A DNA stretch of 64,000 bases from positions 179,452,494 through 179,516,493 of the forward strand of contig JARYHS010008074.1 of NCBI GenBank assembly GCA_031002005.1, read 5' to 3'. The translations under genes and the position numbers were made by a program. The notes beneath the pieces were generated by a model. The model searched no databases and was not told where the DNA came from. It was given only the letters and a program-made list of their open reading frames with translations. This DNA is from Vandiemenella viatica (lineage: Eukaryota > Arthropoda > Insecta > Orthoptera > Morabidae). This document shows, in pieces, positions 34,011-46,144 of the stretch (the stretch's first letter is position 1; each line of letters starts with the position of its first letter).

Positions 34011-35294
34011 CTCGACACATAGCTCGCATTGTGATTTCGCTTTGATCGTCTGACGAAACTACTACGTCTTTTATGGTACCAAATTTGTTATGTTTCCGAT
34101 AGCCAGTGTGGTACAATGTCAACAACAAACGGCCTCGATACTTCCACAAATGTACACCTACAAAAAGAACATTATTGGATTTGGCAATGAATTTTAATTA
34201 AAATCGAAGTAACATCAAAGGACATTTATCTTCTGCTTCTTCGCCACCTTTTCCCAACATTATGGGTCGGCTGTCTTGAATGTTGTTTTTAACTATCATT
34301 AGATTGGTCAACTTTTGAGTTTTGGATTTACAACCTAACGACCCCCAGACGACAGGCATTGTATACCAAGTAGGGTGTTGCCATGTGTCTGAGAAATGTG
34401 TAACTATGTACTGCGTTTGAAAAGCTGTTTCTTTGTGAATTGTGTATTTTATGAGGCGGAGATTTGTGAACGACCTGGTATTCGCCTTGATGGCAGCGGA
34501 AAACTACCTATAAACCGCAGCCAGGACGGCGGGAACACGAGGCGTGGGCTAGTGCCTGATCCGTTGTACAGTACCTCCCCAATCCAGTGTGCTGTATCTC
34601 ATAGACAATTTATACTCGTATCTAAGCCCACATAACCTACATTTTTCTCCACCAGAATGATCAGCAATAAATCGTTTAAACGATCTAAAATTTTACAGGT
34701 TTAACAATACCGTAAGTAACTGTATATAGTTTTTTCATGATTTATATTATAATGGTTTTAATTCGTTTAGAAATCTTCATACATTGCAAAGAAATGAACG
34801 CAGATTTCAAAATTTCTTAAAGTGCTAACATCTATTCATCACCCAAAATAATTTAGTATTGGAAGATTACTGTTGAGATATTAGACTGTTAATACAAAGA
34901 CGTCACATTTAGTAATAGCGCGAAAACGGGTTACCTATTATCTAACTTCTGCTTTTTTTAAAAAAAAAAAAAAAAGAAAGAAAGAAAAGTAAGAAAAATG
35001 TGTCACTAACAAATCCACACCTGTCAATTTTTCTCAAAGATAACTAAGCAAAACATAAAGAAACTCTTTGCCATCAGTACATAAAACCTTCTAGAATTGA
35101 GCATTTATTGCAATTAAAAAGTGAATTTTAATTGAAACAAGGGGGGTGGGGCAGGCTTGAGTCAAACAAACTCTATACACTCGTGAAAATATGGCAGATA
35201 GGTTCTGCGTGTGTAAAATAATGAAGATATTTTTTTATATTTTTAAATCATAACTTTTAGATTTGAACAATTGATTCTTTTTTATTGTTGCTTT
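34011..35294. other. Unassigned; possible worn repeat near 34460-34590
   Basis: CGACCTGGTATTCGCCTTGA followed by GCAGCCAGGACGGCGGGAAC looks like a repeat body rather than host sequence, and TCCAGTGTGCTGTATC after it resembles a reverse-strand tRNA-like head. I cannot align it to families A or B. A T7/A16 run with (GAAA)n lies at 34953-34988. Confidence 0.3.
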
Positions 35295-35445
35295 ACAACC
35301 TGTCAACGGGCGGGAAAGTACAGGGGTAATAAAGGGAAGGAATTCGGCTATTTGAAGAAAGAATCCTTGCATTCGCCTGGAGTTGGATTTGAGCCCGCGT
35401 CATCCCGAATGGGCGGCCATAGCGTTTCCACTAACCCATCACGCT
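35295..35445 (-). mobile_element. SINE-B copy with internal deletion
   Basis: Reading the minus strand: GCGTGATGGGTTAGTGG, GCCCATTCGGGATGACGCGG, then CTCAAATCCAACTCCAGGCG. The segment between the B box and the CTCCAGGCGAATG motif (about 40 bases in other copies, including CCAGATTTGGGTTTTCC) is deleted. The 3' part GAATTCCTTCCC is still visible. Confidence 0.75.
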
Positions 35446-36937
35446 TGGTAGTTCTGTTCTCAAAGACATATTACTAATTAACAAAGATTGACACAAGTTT
35501 AATGTTTATAGTTAAGTAATACTGAAGTAGATATGTACTGTACATACAGAAAAGCAGTGTTATATGTCAGTTGCCTTAGGGTAAGAAAGGAACGAATTAA
35601 AAACTGATGTTGCTACTGCACACCCACTCAACAGAGTAAAGATAAATCAACACCTTTGCGCTGTTTCAGATAATTCCCGCTGAGTACAAGCGTAAGGCAG
35701 CAAAAGGAAGTTGCATCATTGTTTCAAACGCGGCAGTACGGGAGAGGCTGCTGCTGAATGCCGAGAGGTCCTACAAAACGCAGCCTCCTACAAATTCCGG
35801 CAAATAGGCACTCAGTTAAAACCAGGTTAACAGCCGACCCTGGTAGTATCAAAGGTAGTAAAAGAGGAAGAAAAGGAGTACTCGAGATGACTATGACTAC
35901 ATGTTTCACAAAACAAATTACACCGAAATACTATCATGTCAGTGCGGTACAACAATAAAATCACGCATTTCAAACAGATGAGTTGCTAGGTAAGGTATGG
36001 TACTGCGAATCTCGAAAAATTGAAATGGAATCGATAACAATATTTTCGCTACAAAATTATGTAGATAATTACATAACACCAAATACACTTACTTTTACAC
36101 TTACTTTTAGCTTAAGAAATTTTCATAGGTCCAAAAATCAGTCTCACTGTTTTCTGTATACAATCATTATGTTCTTTCACGGTGTATAAGCAACCGACGA
36201 GTGTGTCCGTGCTTGTTAGAGCGCAGTGCGTACATTGAACTGGTGAAGTCAATGAGATGACAGTATTATCTCTAAATCAGAAAACTGCCGAAGAATAATG
36301 TTTCTTTTGCCATAAAACGAAAGTACGTGTATCAATATACATATAACTAAGTGATATGCCGACGGAGTGGCCGCTACTCTGCTGCTCCTGCGATTGTATG
36401 TATCACGTCATGCATACGTATCATACCGAACCGCGGAACTTGAAAAATGGTTTCTGACAAAGGAGGTGGTCTTCTCCTAGATCTGAGGCATTATTTATTA
36501 CTTTCAGCGGTTCAGTAATGACTAAATAACCACATAATCAAACAAGCGGGACAATTTTAAGATCTTTTCTATATTTATGTATTTCTCTTCCTTACTTCTC
36601 GCATTAGGTTCAGCGGTCTATGTGTATGCCAAAATTTGTTTTCCTTAATTTATTTCAACTCTCCGATTACTTTCTTTTTATTGAGTCTATTCTCGTTTAC
36701 TGAATATTTCCCTCTATTTAACTGCACTTTTGAGTTATTTTTCGTATTCTACCCTTTTCTCTTAAGTCATCATATTAACTTATATATATATATATAAGCA
36801 TATCTTAGAAGGACATTAAATGTCTCATGACATCAATTTTGTGTCCAAAATCGTTTTATTTTCTAAAAATATTTCGCCGTATTGATTTAGATACTTTACC
36901 TATTGCCCAACTGCTGTTTCCTATGACAATTTTCTAT
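35446..36937. other. Unassigned spacer with a (TA)8 run
   Basis: A frame at 35758-35958 starting MPRGPTKRSLLQIPANRHS is unrecognised. (TA)8 lies at 36781-36796. Nothing else can be supported. Confidence 0.35.
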
Positions 36938-37140
36938 CGAGCGTGGGGTGTGAGTGAAAGCTTTAGCCTCGAATTCGGGAGGACGCGGGTTCAAATCCCC
37001 GTCCAGCTATCCAGATGTCAGTTGCTCATGGAGGATGCCGGGATGGTTCCTCAGAAAGTCCTTCCCGTTCACTGCAACCCACTCCATTAGGACCTCTAAT
37101 GACATCGATGAAGACGAGGCATAAAGCCATAAACAAAGAA
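36938..37140 (+). mobile_element. SINE-B copy
   Basis: Head GAGCGTGGGGTGTGAGTG, CCTCGAATTCGGGAGGAC and a strong B box GCGGGTTCAAATCCCCGTCC. The body is rearranged after CCAGATG, but GATGCCGGGATGGTTCC, CTTCCCGTTCACTGC and CCTCTAATGACATCGATG are clear. It ends in an A-rich tail (AAACAAAGAAAAAC). Confidence 0.85.
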
Positions 37141-38641
37141 AAACATTTAGCCCTTAATTTCCTACATAAGTTGTTTTTCCTCAAACTTCTCATGCAATTA
37201 TTTGTGCGCAATTTTTCAAGTTACCTCATTCTTCATCAACATTTTCTTTTGTTTTGTATTGTTCATGCGCTTCATTAATATTTCTTCTCGTACATTTCTG
37301 GTATTTTTTTCCTTCCAATAGGTAAATTTTATATATTTCTTTCTTTGATACTCATTTCGTCATGACTACATTTTTTACGTTTAGCATAAGTATCAATTTG
37401 ATTACTATTATATATTATATTGTTGTTATATCATCCACAGTTCTTGTCCGAAATATTGCTGTTGACAATTAGCTGGTCAAGATTGAACTGTTTTACCTTG
37501 TTGTCCTCATGTACTAATTAACACCACTTACATGGAACAAAGTAGTCGTTTGAAATGAGGCTAATAAGATAAATACACCCATAGCCTTCTACTTGAGACT
37601 GGTTCTTCATAATTATGTGCCTTCGCTTTTAGGAACCACAATGTTAAAAATTCTGGGATGAAAGTAACCCAAATTTTGTTAACATACCGTTAACGACATA
37701 CCATCTTCAGCTATTACTACAGTATTATTTGCTTAATAAATACTATAGAGAGAATTATTTATCAAATGAACAATTTTCTGACATTTATTTCGCTGATAGC
37801 TCGAATATTTCCTTACATGTACTGTAAATATCATATAGAATTGGCTGCCTAAACGTTTCAGAAATCTTTTTGTCAAAAATCCATCTTTATGTTGTAAATT
37901 CGGTATTTATTGCAATGCTTTAATTGCAATAAATCCTCCGTACCTGAGCTTGTTTACATGTGATATCATCCCTAACCCAGAACCACGCACAGCATTCCGC
38001 TATAGCGCTGCTTGCTGATTATGTAAATCCGTACTTTTACACTGTGGCTTTGTGTGCTTTTTCTTTTGTGTATTATGACTTTGTGTGCGAGAGCGCAGTC
38101 TATCTGAAAAGAACACTTGTCTTTTGTGCAGGATACCGCCCAGGCGGAATTCTCACGGCGCTCTGGCCTGTATAAGGTCATCGAAGCAGAAAATGTTGTG
38201 ATGAGCTCCGAAGAGCCTCCGTGTTTCTCTCTCTTCTGCTGACTGAGAGTCGCTGACAAACCGACTTCTGGAAACAATATATAGCAGACATCCAGGAAAC
38301 ATGATACGTGAATGGTTTTCATAGCTCTGCTGTTTGCTAAAGAAGGGGTATTAAAACAAGTGACTAGCAGGTGCACATCCGTCCTGAACTGCTGAAATTT
38401 CTATGTCCTCATTTAAATTATATAGCCCCGACTAAAATTAGGAAACGAGGTATGCGCATATAGAGCATGAGGAGAACTTCGAGTGATCACGATTGTCAAT
38501 GACTACTTGATAATTCTGGATAAAGTGCTTTTGACCTCTGCAATCATTCACTTTTATTGTAATCCTAAGACTATTAAGTATTTTTATTCAAGACAAATAC
38601 ACACTACACCAAATAAGTCACATCAGTAACACAACTTTCAG
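37141..38641. other. Unassigned spacer
   Basis: The part around 37960-38290 is less AT-rich and has open frames on both strands (37960-38175 plus, 37972-38376 minus) without any recognised domain. The rest is AT-rich. Confidence 0.35.
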
Positions 38642-38885
38642 AGTGGTCTGTTGGTTCAGTGTTTAAGGTGTCTGACCGAAGATCGAAAGTCCCTCAGTTC
38701 GAATCCTAGTCTCAGCTAGGATTTTCAAACGGCCTTATCCGACACTTAATTCTAGCACAGTTTGCTGTGTATTATGAAGTACGTCTGAACGCTTCAGTGG
38801 TTTAGAGTCCACGTTAAACTGTAGATCCCATATACGCGATAGGATTACCGGGTAATGCTGAGGCAAACTCTAGGGTTAACTGTCA
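38642..38885 (+). mobile_element. SINE-A copy, well preserved
   Basis: A box TGTTGGTTCAGTGTTTAAGG, B box CAGTTCGAATCCTAG, then the family body: GCTAGGATTTTCAAACGGCC, TTGCTGTGTATTATGAAGTA, GAACGCTTCAGTGGTTTAGA, GTCCACGTTAAACTGTAGATCC and CGATAGGATTACCGGGTAA. With the reverse copy at 54645 it is the best guide to the family consensus. Confidence 0.85.
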
Positions 38886-38944
38886 TATTTGTAATATGTA
38901 TGTGTACACATGCGAAGAAATTTCAAGTTTAACGAAGACTTAAA

Positions 38945-40785
38945 GTTGTCCTAATCTTTACTATTATAAATCTGTAAGCAAGCTGCGCGAGTCTCATTAT
39001 TTGCAAGGGTACTACACAAGAATTACCACAACATTTTGGGTGGCGCTTTCAATTTTTAGAGCTAACGGTCACAATTAATATCTGCAGAAATAGCTAATGA
39101 CTTTTATGTACCAAGGTATGAGGGGAATAAATAAATAGATTTCTTGACTTAAAATTATGAGATGCGGATAACGCTGTATTTGAGATGTTCACTTATCGCA
39201 CACACACAAAAAATCACAAAACTTAATTCTGTTTAATATTTTGACTTAGAATATTTATTTTTTAAGTTTTCTTGAATAAAGTACATAAATGTAATACCTG
39301 AATCAGAGGTAATAGTACCGTGGTTTTTATTTACTGAAAAAATGATGCTTTAACCAAAGATGAATATCTCTGGATTGTATACATTTGTCTTTGGTTATAA
39401 TTTCCCGGTTTTGTTAATTTAAAAAAATATAACTATACAGACTTTGTTTCTCAAACCACTACATAATATTTTAATCCTTCAATACGAGTAACAGAAGTGT
39501 AATATTTACGGTAATTAATTTTGTGCTTCATATTGACGGTAAAGGGTTTTCAAGATACCGGGTCGCCGAAATTTGTTAGTGAATAGCCATAGACAATTCG
39601 AAAGTAGAGAATAATATTTTGTGATAGAGGCCTATAGATTGCTGATAGTTCTCGACATATCTGAAGTAAAAAATCAGTTATGTATAGTTCCTTGTGCCTT
39701 TAGTGACGTTTTTAAGCTGTTCCAGATCGCATTTCAAACTAATCACAACCTTTTTTTTAAAAAAAAAAAAACCTTTACATAGCAATACAGTCAATGTATT
39801 ATTGCCCGTATTTTAGTTCTCTTGCAGTACAAACTTAAGTGTATTACTAAGGTAATTGTTATAATTTATGCTATGCGTTGTTTGAATCCTGAAATAGAGA
39901 ATGTTGTCACTATCAAAAATGTATTTACCCATGTATTTAGGTGTATCTGAAGCGGCATTATCTTTATCCGTATAGATTGTGGTTAGGTAGAAATACAGCC
40001 TGAACCAAAATGTTCTTGCAACAATATCAGGCATGAAGAAATCAATTGTTGTTAGTAACTAACAAGCTGCTTTAATGAGTGTCATGTCAGTGATGACGTG
40101 TACTCCCGGAAACAAAACAAACGTTGTGTATGTCCAGCCTATATTTCCGTGTAGATTTGGCAGTATGTTTTTTTCTGGTCCAGGTCGCATTTCAACCTAA
40201 CTACTTCAGTTTTGAGATAGGTTGAAGTAAGATGGCTCGATATTTGGGTAGATGCATATAAGTTATTAAGCAAGAAATACATGCCATAAGAATTTACACA
40301 TATCGTATTACGAAAATTTGTCAGCGATTTCAGGTTTCTTGTAGCAAATGCTATCGTTGGCGACAGAGTTTATTGTAGAAATGTCTGTTGACTGTACTGC
40401 CAACACTACCGCAGACATTTATTTTGCCTTAATATCCACTTTTTATGCCCAGAAAAGTGTGTTCCAATTTTTTGTCAAAAGGTTAACTGTTTCCTGATGT
40501 GTTCTTATTGGAACTTTAGCGATAATGTTTCACCTAGCTTCAATTTCTTATTTTTAATATATTATGCTGTATTAAATTATAGGTATAACATCAAAAAACT
40601 TTTGAAGTATAGTATGAAAACCGAATCTAATGTAATAAATAAAGGAAAGGAAAATATTTAAATGAAATTTATATTTTTTGCTTCCGCATGTTTAATATTT
40701 GGTACTAAACCAAATAAAGGGTAGAGTATTTTTATTCACGCCAAGACCCATGCGTGCGAATCAGCGGGTAAATGCTAGTTGACCC
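38945..40785 (-). mobile_element. Possible non-autonomous element bounded by CCCGC...TATAATAGTAAAG ends
   Basis: The minus strand begins at about 40785 with AACTAGCATTTACCCGCTG then ATTCGCACGCATGG, matching the start of the element at 29178. It could end near 38945 with ACAGATTTATAATAGTAAAG, like that class of tail. The inside is AT-rich; a minus-strand frame (39813-40034) is not recognised. CCAGRTCGCATTTCAA occurs twice (39722 and 40181), a hint of an internal rearrangement. The two ends may belong to separate insertions. Confidence 0.3.
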
Positions 40786-43700
40786 TAAATTACATAAATG
40801 ACCCAACTTTTCATTAAAATCAAGCATTACATAGAATGGATTCCTTCGCCACATGAGCCTTTTACTTATCACTAGGGCCATTGCGAAAATTCGTATTCAT
40901 AATTTTATGTATTGTAAAGGAAGCTTGTTGACATAGTCACATACTGAATTCTCATTTTCTGAGCAGTTATTTCGAAAGCAGTATCAGACACTTTTGCTAG
41001 CATGATAGCAGTTAATCACATTGCCCAGAGTGATCGTATTAATATTTAAGCATAAGCACAGCATAAATTAAGGTACCAAAATGATTTCTTTGGAATAATC
41101 GTTATCCTCAATTGGTGACTTTTGACATTTAGATGATGCAATTGCTTTTTTTGTTATTAATAATAAAAACAAAAAACAAGAAAAATATTGGTTGAATTTT
41201 TGAATCACAGTGTATCTCGTAACTGAAATGTGGCACCTCGGTTACTTAGTTACATTAGTGACTCCAATGATGAACCAATTCGAGAGGGCTGTACGTTTAC
41301 TGCGCATCTGACGTCACTACATTTCCACATTTCTTTAATTAATGAGAATAGGTAAAAAGAAATACTTATGACTAACTGGGAAAAAAGCTTGTGAAATTCC
41401 TCAGTCAAGCGATTTATGGAACGAAATCAACTTGGATGATCTTTTTTTATTATTCCTTTCATTAAGATGGTCCAGGAACAAAATTGACAGAGATTTTTCT
41501 GAGAAACATGTTCAAATAAAAAATCATGAGGGGAAATTTTTTACAAAAAATATTCCAATGTGAATAATCCTGTGTAAATCCTTGTTATAAGTAATGAAAT
41601 TTACTAAATTTTTTATAATTTTAGAAATAAGCATGAAAGAGTAATTTCTTTGGAATAAATTGGAATTTGTGTAATAATGTCCATCCAGTTGCTTCTCTGT
41701 AAGCATGTTGAAGAGTTGATGAATAGAATCAAATTAAATTCCTCATTTAAAATATTTAGCTTGCTGATGCCTAACTTAGAGATTCTTTCCTATACAAGGC
41801 GACACTTGTTAATACGTAGACGTAGAAACTAACACAGCATTAAAATATTTGTAAAGGTTTTGTGAGGGGATACAGATTTATTTTGTTAGAAGTTTGCCTA
41901 CTTCAATTCTTGAATTATGACTTTCTATTTCTCACAACTGTTCAATCTAATTAATCAAGTTAAATCTATTGCAAAAAACATATCCGAAGAATTCACGCTT
42001 CTCAACAAAGCGAAATCTGTATTACAGTACCCTGCGAAATAAACAAGCAGCTTCTATACAAAAGGTGTTCAACTGCGCATCAGTCTGTAGTTTGTAAGGA
42101 ATGAGATCACATGGTACTCATGATAGTGAAGTGTCCTTCAGGTTGGGACAGTTCCCCTTTTGGAACAGCGGAATTGATAGGTCAGAACAGGTTTTCAGTT
42201 TCATATTCATGCGCTACACGAAGAACACAATGTTCTGCTTCCACTCATCGCATTTCCCAATAACAACACTAGGTAACTGGGAAAGTCAACCGAAAATAGA
42301 CTGGCCATATTATGGGCATTAACCTATGAAGAAAGTAGTATAAGTTAGCTAGATAAAACGTGAGTGATGATAAATAAATTCTTGTTTTATAAAGAACCGC
42401 ATTTTCCTACTTACAACAGTGTAGCACACCAAGGATTGTTTTTTTTTAACTGAACATTGCTAGGAAAAATTTCCACTGGAAAAAATTCTCAACACTTTGC
42501 GTAAGACAGTATTCTTTCGTGAACAGCAAATCATATTCATTTTGAAACTCTATAAGCTTCCGAAAAATGAAGATAAAGTTTCTTGAAACATCGCAAAGGA
42601 ACGACAGTTGTCTCATCTAAGTTTCCATGTCATTTGTTGACCCAATGACAATCGGAACGTAACCTTTTCTCCCCTGACATTTAGGAGTATATACGCTCTT
42701 CTTGATTCCAGAGCAATTGGCTCTGGGAAATAATAAATAAAAGTTGTAAAAATCCATATAAAGTTAATTTATTACTTTTTTCTTTCGTCATATTGTCTAA
42801 GACATAGAGCAATATTCAAAAATATATTTTTAAACTTTCGTAGTATCTCCACATAGATTTTTATTATTATTATTATGATGGTTTCTACACGTCTGATGGT
42901 CTTTCTTTTGGTTTACATTTCAATTTTGTAATGTTTTTGGGAATGAGGTAATACAAAAACTTTTCACTAGGTGTTTCACAGATTTTGATAAAAGATTTCA
43001 CTATTATTTCTGAATACGTTTTAAAATATACTTTTTCTGAATTATTTAATTTGCAAGCAAAAGACACAATTTTGTCCAGTTTCATCTTGACGTAAAATGT
43101 AATTTGGTTTTGAAATTGTAGATTCAATTAACAATTCAGTCTTCTGAAACTTAAATTGATTTACTGTAATTGTTTAAATTAATATATTAAACGTAAGACA
43201 TATTCTGTATTCCTGTACGTAAGATATTTGACCATCAACAACTTGGAAATTGGGAATAGTTATTTTTTGCTCTAGTGGATAAGACGTTTTAAATATCAGA
43301 GTAAAATTACACTCTTTCACAACAGAACTCTAATTAGGTAAACGTTTATATTTTCGTTTAATAATGTTGATTGTGAATGTGTAACGAAGAATAATATTTT
43401 CACAAATGTTAAGAAAGAGGAAACTGTTATTTTAGAAGTAATGTTTTCTATACAAAATAAATAAAGAAAAATTTATATAATTTGTTGTATCATGGTTCGA
43501 AAGAAATAATTCAGTTAGAAATAGACGGAGAAAACATATTGTTTATCATTGTCGCGGGATGTAATTTATTTTTCTAAATTTAATTTCTCACAGATTTTTC
43601 TTGATTTATATTTCAGCCACTGACTGGCGAGAGACTAGTCCCTAAAAACGAATTTATAATTAGGCCTGGAACTCATTAGGGTTTTTTATAGCATGGCAAG

Positions 43701-45063
43701 AAACGATAAAAATAAGGAAAACTGGTATTCTTGCAGGAGCTATCACGACAATTCCTTGTAAAGTTATATGGAAACCTGGAAAGCGTAATTCTGGATAATG
43801 GAACTATGGACGATCCAGATCCTCCCCAAACCCAGACCTGATCAATATCGTTTAAAATTCAGGTTCTACAAATATTATTTTAATGCCATTTATTGTTGAA
43901 GCTGAAACTAATTTTTTGCTGAACTTGTAAGCACTGTCGTAGAACCGAGTGCAGATCTAGTTTCATAGAAATAACCTCTTTCCTGAAATTAACGTGTAAC
44001 ACATTTTCAGTAAAAAGGAACATCTACTTGCTATCAATTTTCATTATTTCACGCCTATGTTTTTTTTTTTAGATTCTAACTCCTGTAGAACAGCAGGTTG
44101 CAAATATTGCTCTATGTGTGCAACAAAGAAATACGATTGCCATACAGTTTAATTCCACTAACCAAATACATGACTGGTAATTTAAAAAGAGTTTACCATT
44201 GAGAACTGCAATCCAACTTCAATCAGTGCAGGGCTCGCGCACCGTGGGCATAACTGAAATTGATTACTGCAACCGAGATTGACTGCACATGATTGCCTAT
44301 AACCGACAACACAGTCACTTCATCCTAACAACACAGATAGTACGTAATATTTCACCAAATAGCATGCGGGTGTCTGCTTTCCTTATTCATCAAATCGTGC
44401 AGAAACTGGTAGCATGAACAGGTCGTTTATGATTGCAGAAGAGATTCTACGGCTACAAAAATGTAGAAAATTACAAAACTTCCAGTGGACTGAATTTTAC
44501 GCTTGGAAAGGTGTTTCCTATTCCATAATTCGATAGAAACTTCGATTTGGATTTAATAATTTGTAACAAGAAATAAAAGGAGATGGGAGGAACAATGTTT
44601 TTGAAATTGTCGGATATGTATATACATACAGATCTAGTATGTTTGTCTGCTTCATATTCTATGTATAGGTTTATTCGGTAACGTTTTTTAGCTTTACTTA
44701 CTTACTATTTTGACGGCAGCCAATTGTACGTATCCTCTCTCGGCAGTACCCAAATGACAGAAATAAATAAAAGAAAGAGCGCTTGTACATTTTATTCAGT
44801 CCTTTCTTTTGTTGTTTGATCAAGCCCGTTTTGCAATTCAATTCACCTGAATTGGCAGACGATAGCACTCCACCAAACTGATTACTCTCTTTGGTAATCT
44901 GAAAAATAAAGCACTCTCTGCATCAATTTAAACAGTAATTTTACAGAAATGTTCTTCCTTCTCTCACACAACATTAACAGTTCTTATGAATTCACAGCAT
45001 AACATTATTATTTCCGTCTTACTTTATATATTAGTCATCATTTTCTTTCATCTACGCCTTTTA
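40786..45063. other. Long AT-rich stretch without recognised features
   Basis: Over 4 kb in which I find only short frames without domains (42101-42322 plus, 42885-43127 minus) and a (TTA)n run near 42858. The segment 44200-44345 is slightly less AT-rich. No repeat from the families seen elsewhere was found. Confidence 0.35.
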
Positions 45064-45448
45064 TAGGGAAAGCCGGGTTACAACGGGGTGCTGGGGCGGA
45101 ATGAAAATCAATGTTTTTCGATGTGAACGAGGTATTGCCAGCTTGCGGCAATAAGTAGAACTAGATCAACAAATTGCGGCTCAACAACGGCACCCATGTT
45201 AGTCTAGTTATCTCGAGTGTTAGTCTGTGAAGTTTCGCTATGTGATTTTCTTCTCCTGAATTGTAAATTCTGACGTTTTTGTAAAAAATGTTAACTATAC
45301 ATACTTGTTTTCATTACAAATAAATTTAGCACATGCTTGAAGAAAATTTAATTGTCTTTAATCTCATGTAGTAAAATGTTTTTTATGTATCTTTCTCTAG
45401 TCACCTTACCTCCCTAACCTAGATCGTGTCCCTGGGGCGGAACACTTA

Positions 45449-45479
45449 GGGTGGAATGGGGAACTACCCCATTCTATCC
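45449..45479. repeat. Hairpin GGGTGGAATGGGG / CCCCATTCTATCC
   Basis: Arms 45449-45461 and 45467-45479 pair over 13 positions (two G-T type) around AACTA. The arm sequence repeats the GGGGCGGAA / GGGGTGGAATG motif of the element's left end. Confidence 0.75.
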
Positions 45480-45583
45480 ATCTCTTGGGGTGCTCTTGCA
45501 TGACAGCTGACAACAGGGCCTCTTCATTTTATCTTTCAGCTGATATTCTAATATCTATTCGAATAGTTAAATAAAGCACGAAT

Positions 45584-45775
45584 ATGACGAATCTGAACAG
45601 GTGGAAGGGAGAGGATTTTTCTGACTGTGACTGTCTAGATTGCGGTGAATTGTATTCAAAGTCAGTTGAATGTTGGATCACTTGTTCCATGGGAAAAACA
45701 TGGGCACACAATTCCTGTTCGGCAATAAATAGCGAAAATGACGAGTCTGCCCTAATATGGACACAATCGATGTAA
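45584..45775 (+). pseudogene. Zinc-binding C-terminal remnant of a pogo-like transposase
   Basis: The frame gives 63 residues. The central part reads DCDCLDCGELYSKS, VECWITCSMGKTWAHNSC, a C-x2-C ... W-x2-C ... W-A-H-x2-C pattern. From memory, many insect pogo/Tigger-type transposases end in a PHD-like finger of this form (CLYC.E.....W..C..C..WAH..C). The second Cys of the 'W..C..C' pair is Gly here and the final Cys pair is lost, so the finger is probably not functional. No catalytic DDE domain remains upstream. Confidence 0.6.
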
Positions 45776-45882
45776 CTGTAGTTAAACCTTTATAGTAACT
45801 TAAAACTAAATAAATATAGAGCAGACTTCTTTTTTGCATATTAACTAGTTTTATGTGTTTTTATAATTACTTGTTCTTACCA

Positions 45883-45916
45883 CCTCGTTCTGCCCCGGGT
45901 ACGGGGCAGAACGGGG
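45883..45916. repeat. Strong G/C hairpin CGTTCTGCCCCG / CGGGGCAGAACG
   Basis: Arms 45883-45897 and 45902-45916 form a 15-base stem with one T-G mismatch and a four-base loop. It repeats the terminal motif of the surrounding element in head-to-head form. Confidence 0.85.
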
Positions 45917-46104
45917 TTAATGACACATAGTTATGTTTTTGAAAGAAATACACATTGTTTTTTACTTTTCTAACAATATTATTGTATTTTTGTAATTTAT
46001 ACATTATAATGCGTTCATAAAAAAATTTGCAGCTCTCTTAATTGACCATTTTGAATTTTGAGACATATTTTCAACTTTGTACCCTGTTCTGTCCCGGTTC
46101 CCCA

Positions 46105-46107
<3 letters not shown>

Positions 46108-46143
<36 letters not shown>
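46108..46143. repeat. (TA)n microsatellite, about 18 units
   Basis: Uninterrupted TA repeat that begins exactly at the TA target dinucleotide of the pogo-like element's right end. Confidence 0.95.

Positions 46144-46144
<1 letters not shown>

Larger units (their letters stand above)
45064..46107 (+). mobile_element. Shrunken pogo-like DNA transposon
   Basis: The ends form an imperfect inverted repeat: GGGAAAGCCGGGTTACAACG then GGGT at 45066-45089, and on the other strand GGGGAACCGGGACAGAACAG then GGT from 46103, flanked by TA at 45062-45063 and 46108-46109. Within its 1,044 bases only the C-terminal part of a protein remains (45584-45775), together with two strong G/C palindromes. TA duplication, G-rich ends and the zinc-binding tail together suggest the pogo/Tigger group, though the diagnostic DDE core is absent. 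Confidence 0.6.

Noticed and set aside
39813..40034. Minus-strand frame beginning MPDIVARTFWFRL, briefly reminiscent of a Helitron replication protein
   Set aside because: Only the PDIVAR-F portion is similar; the following residues do not continue the Helitron pattern and no HUH or helicase motif is present.
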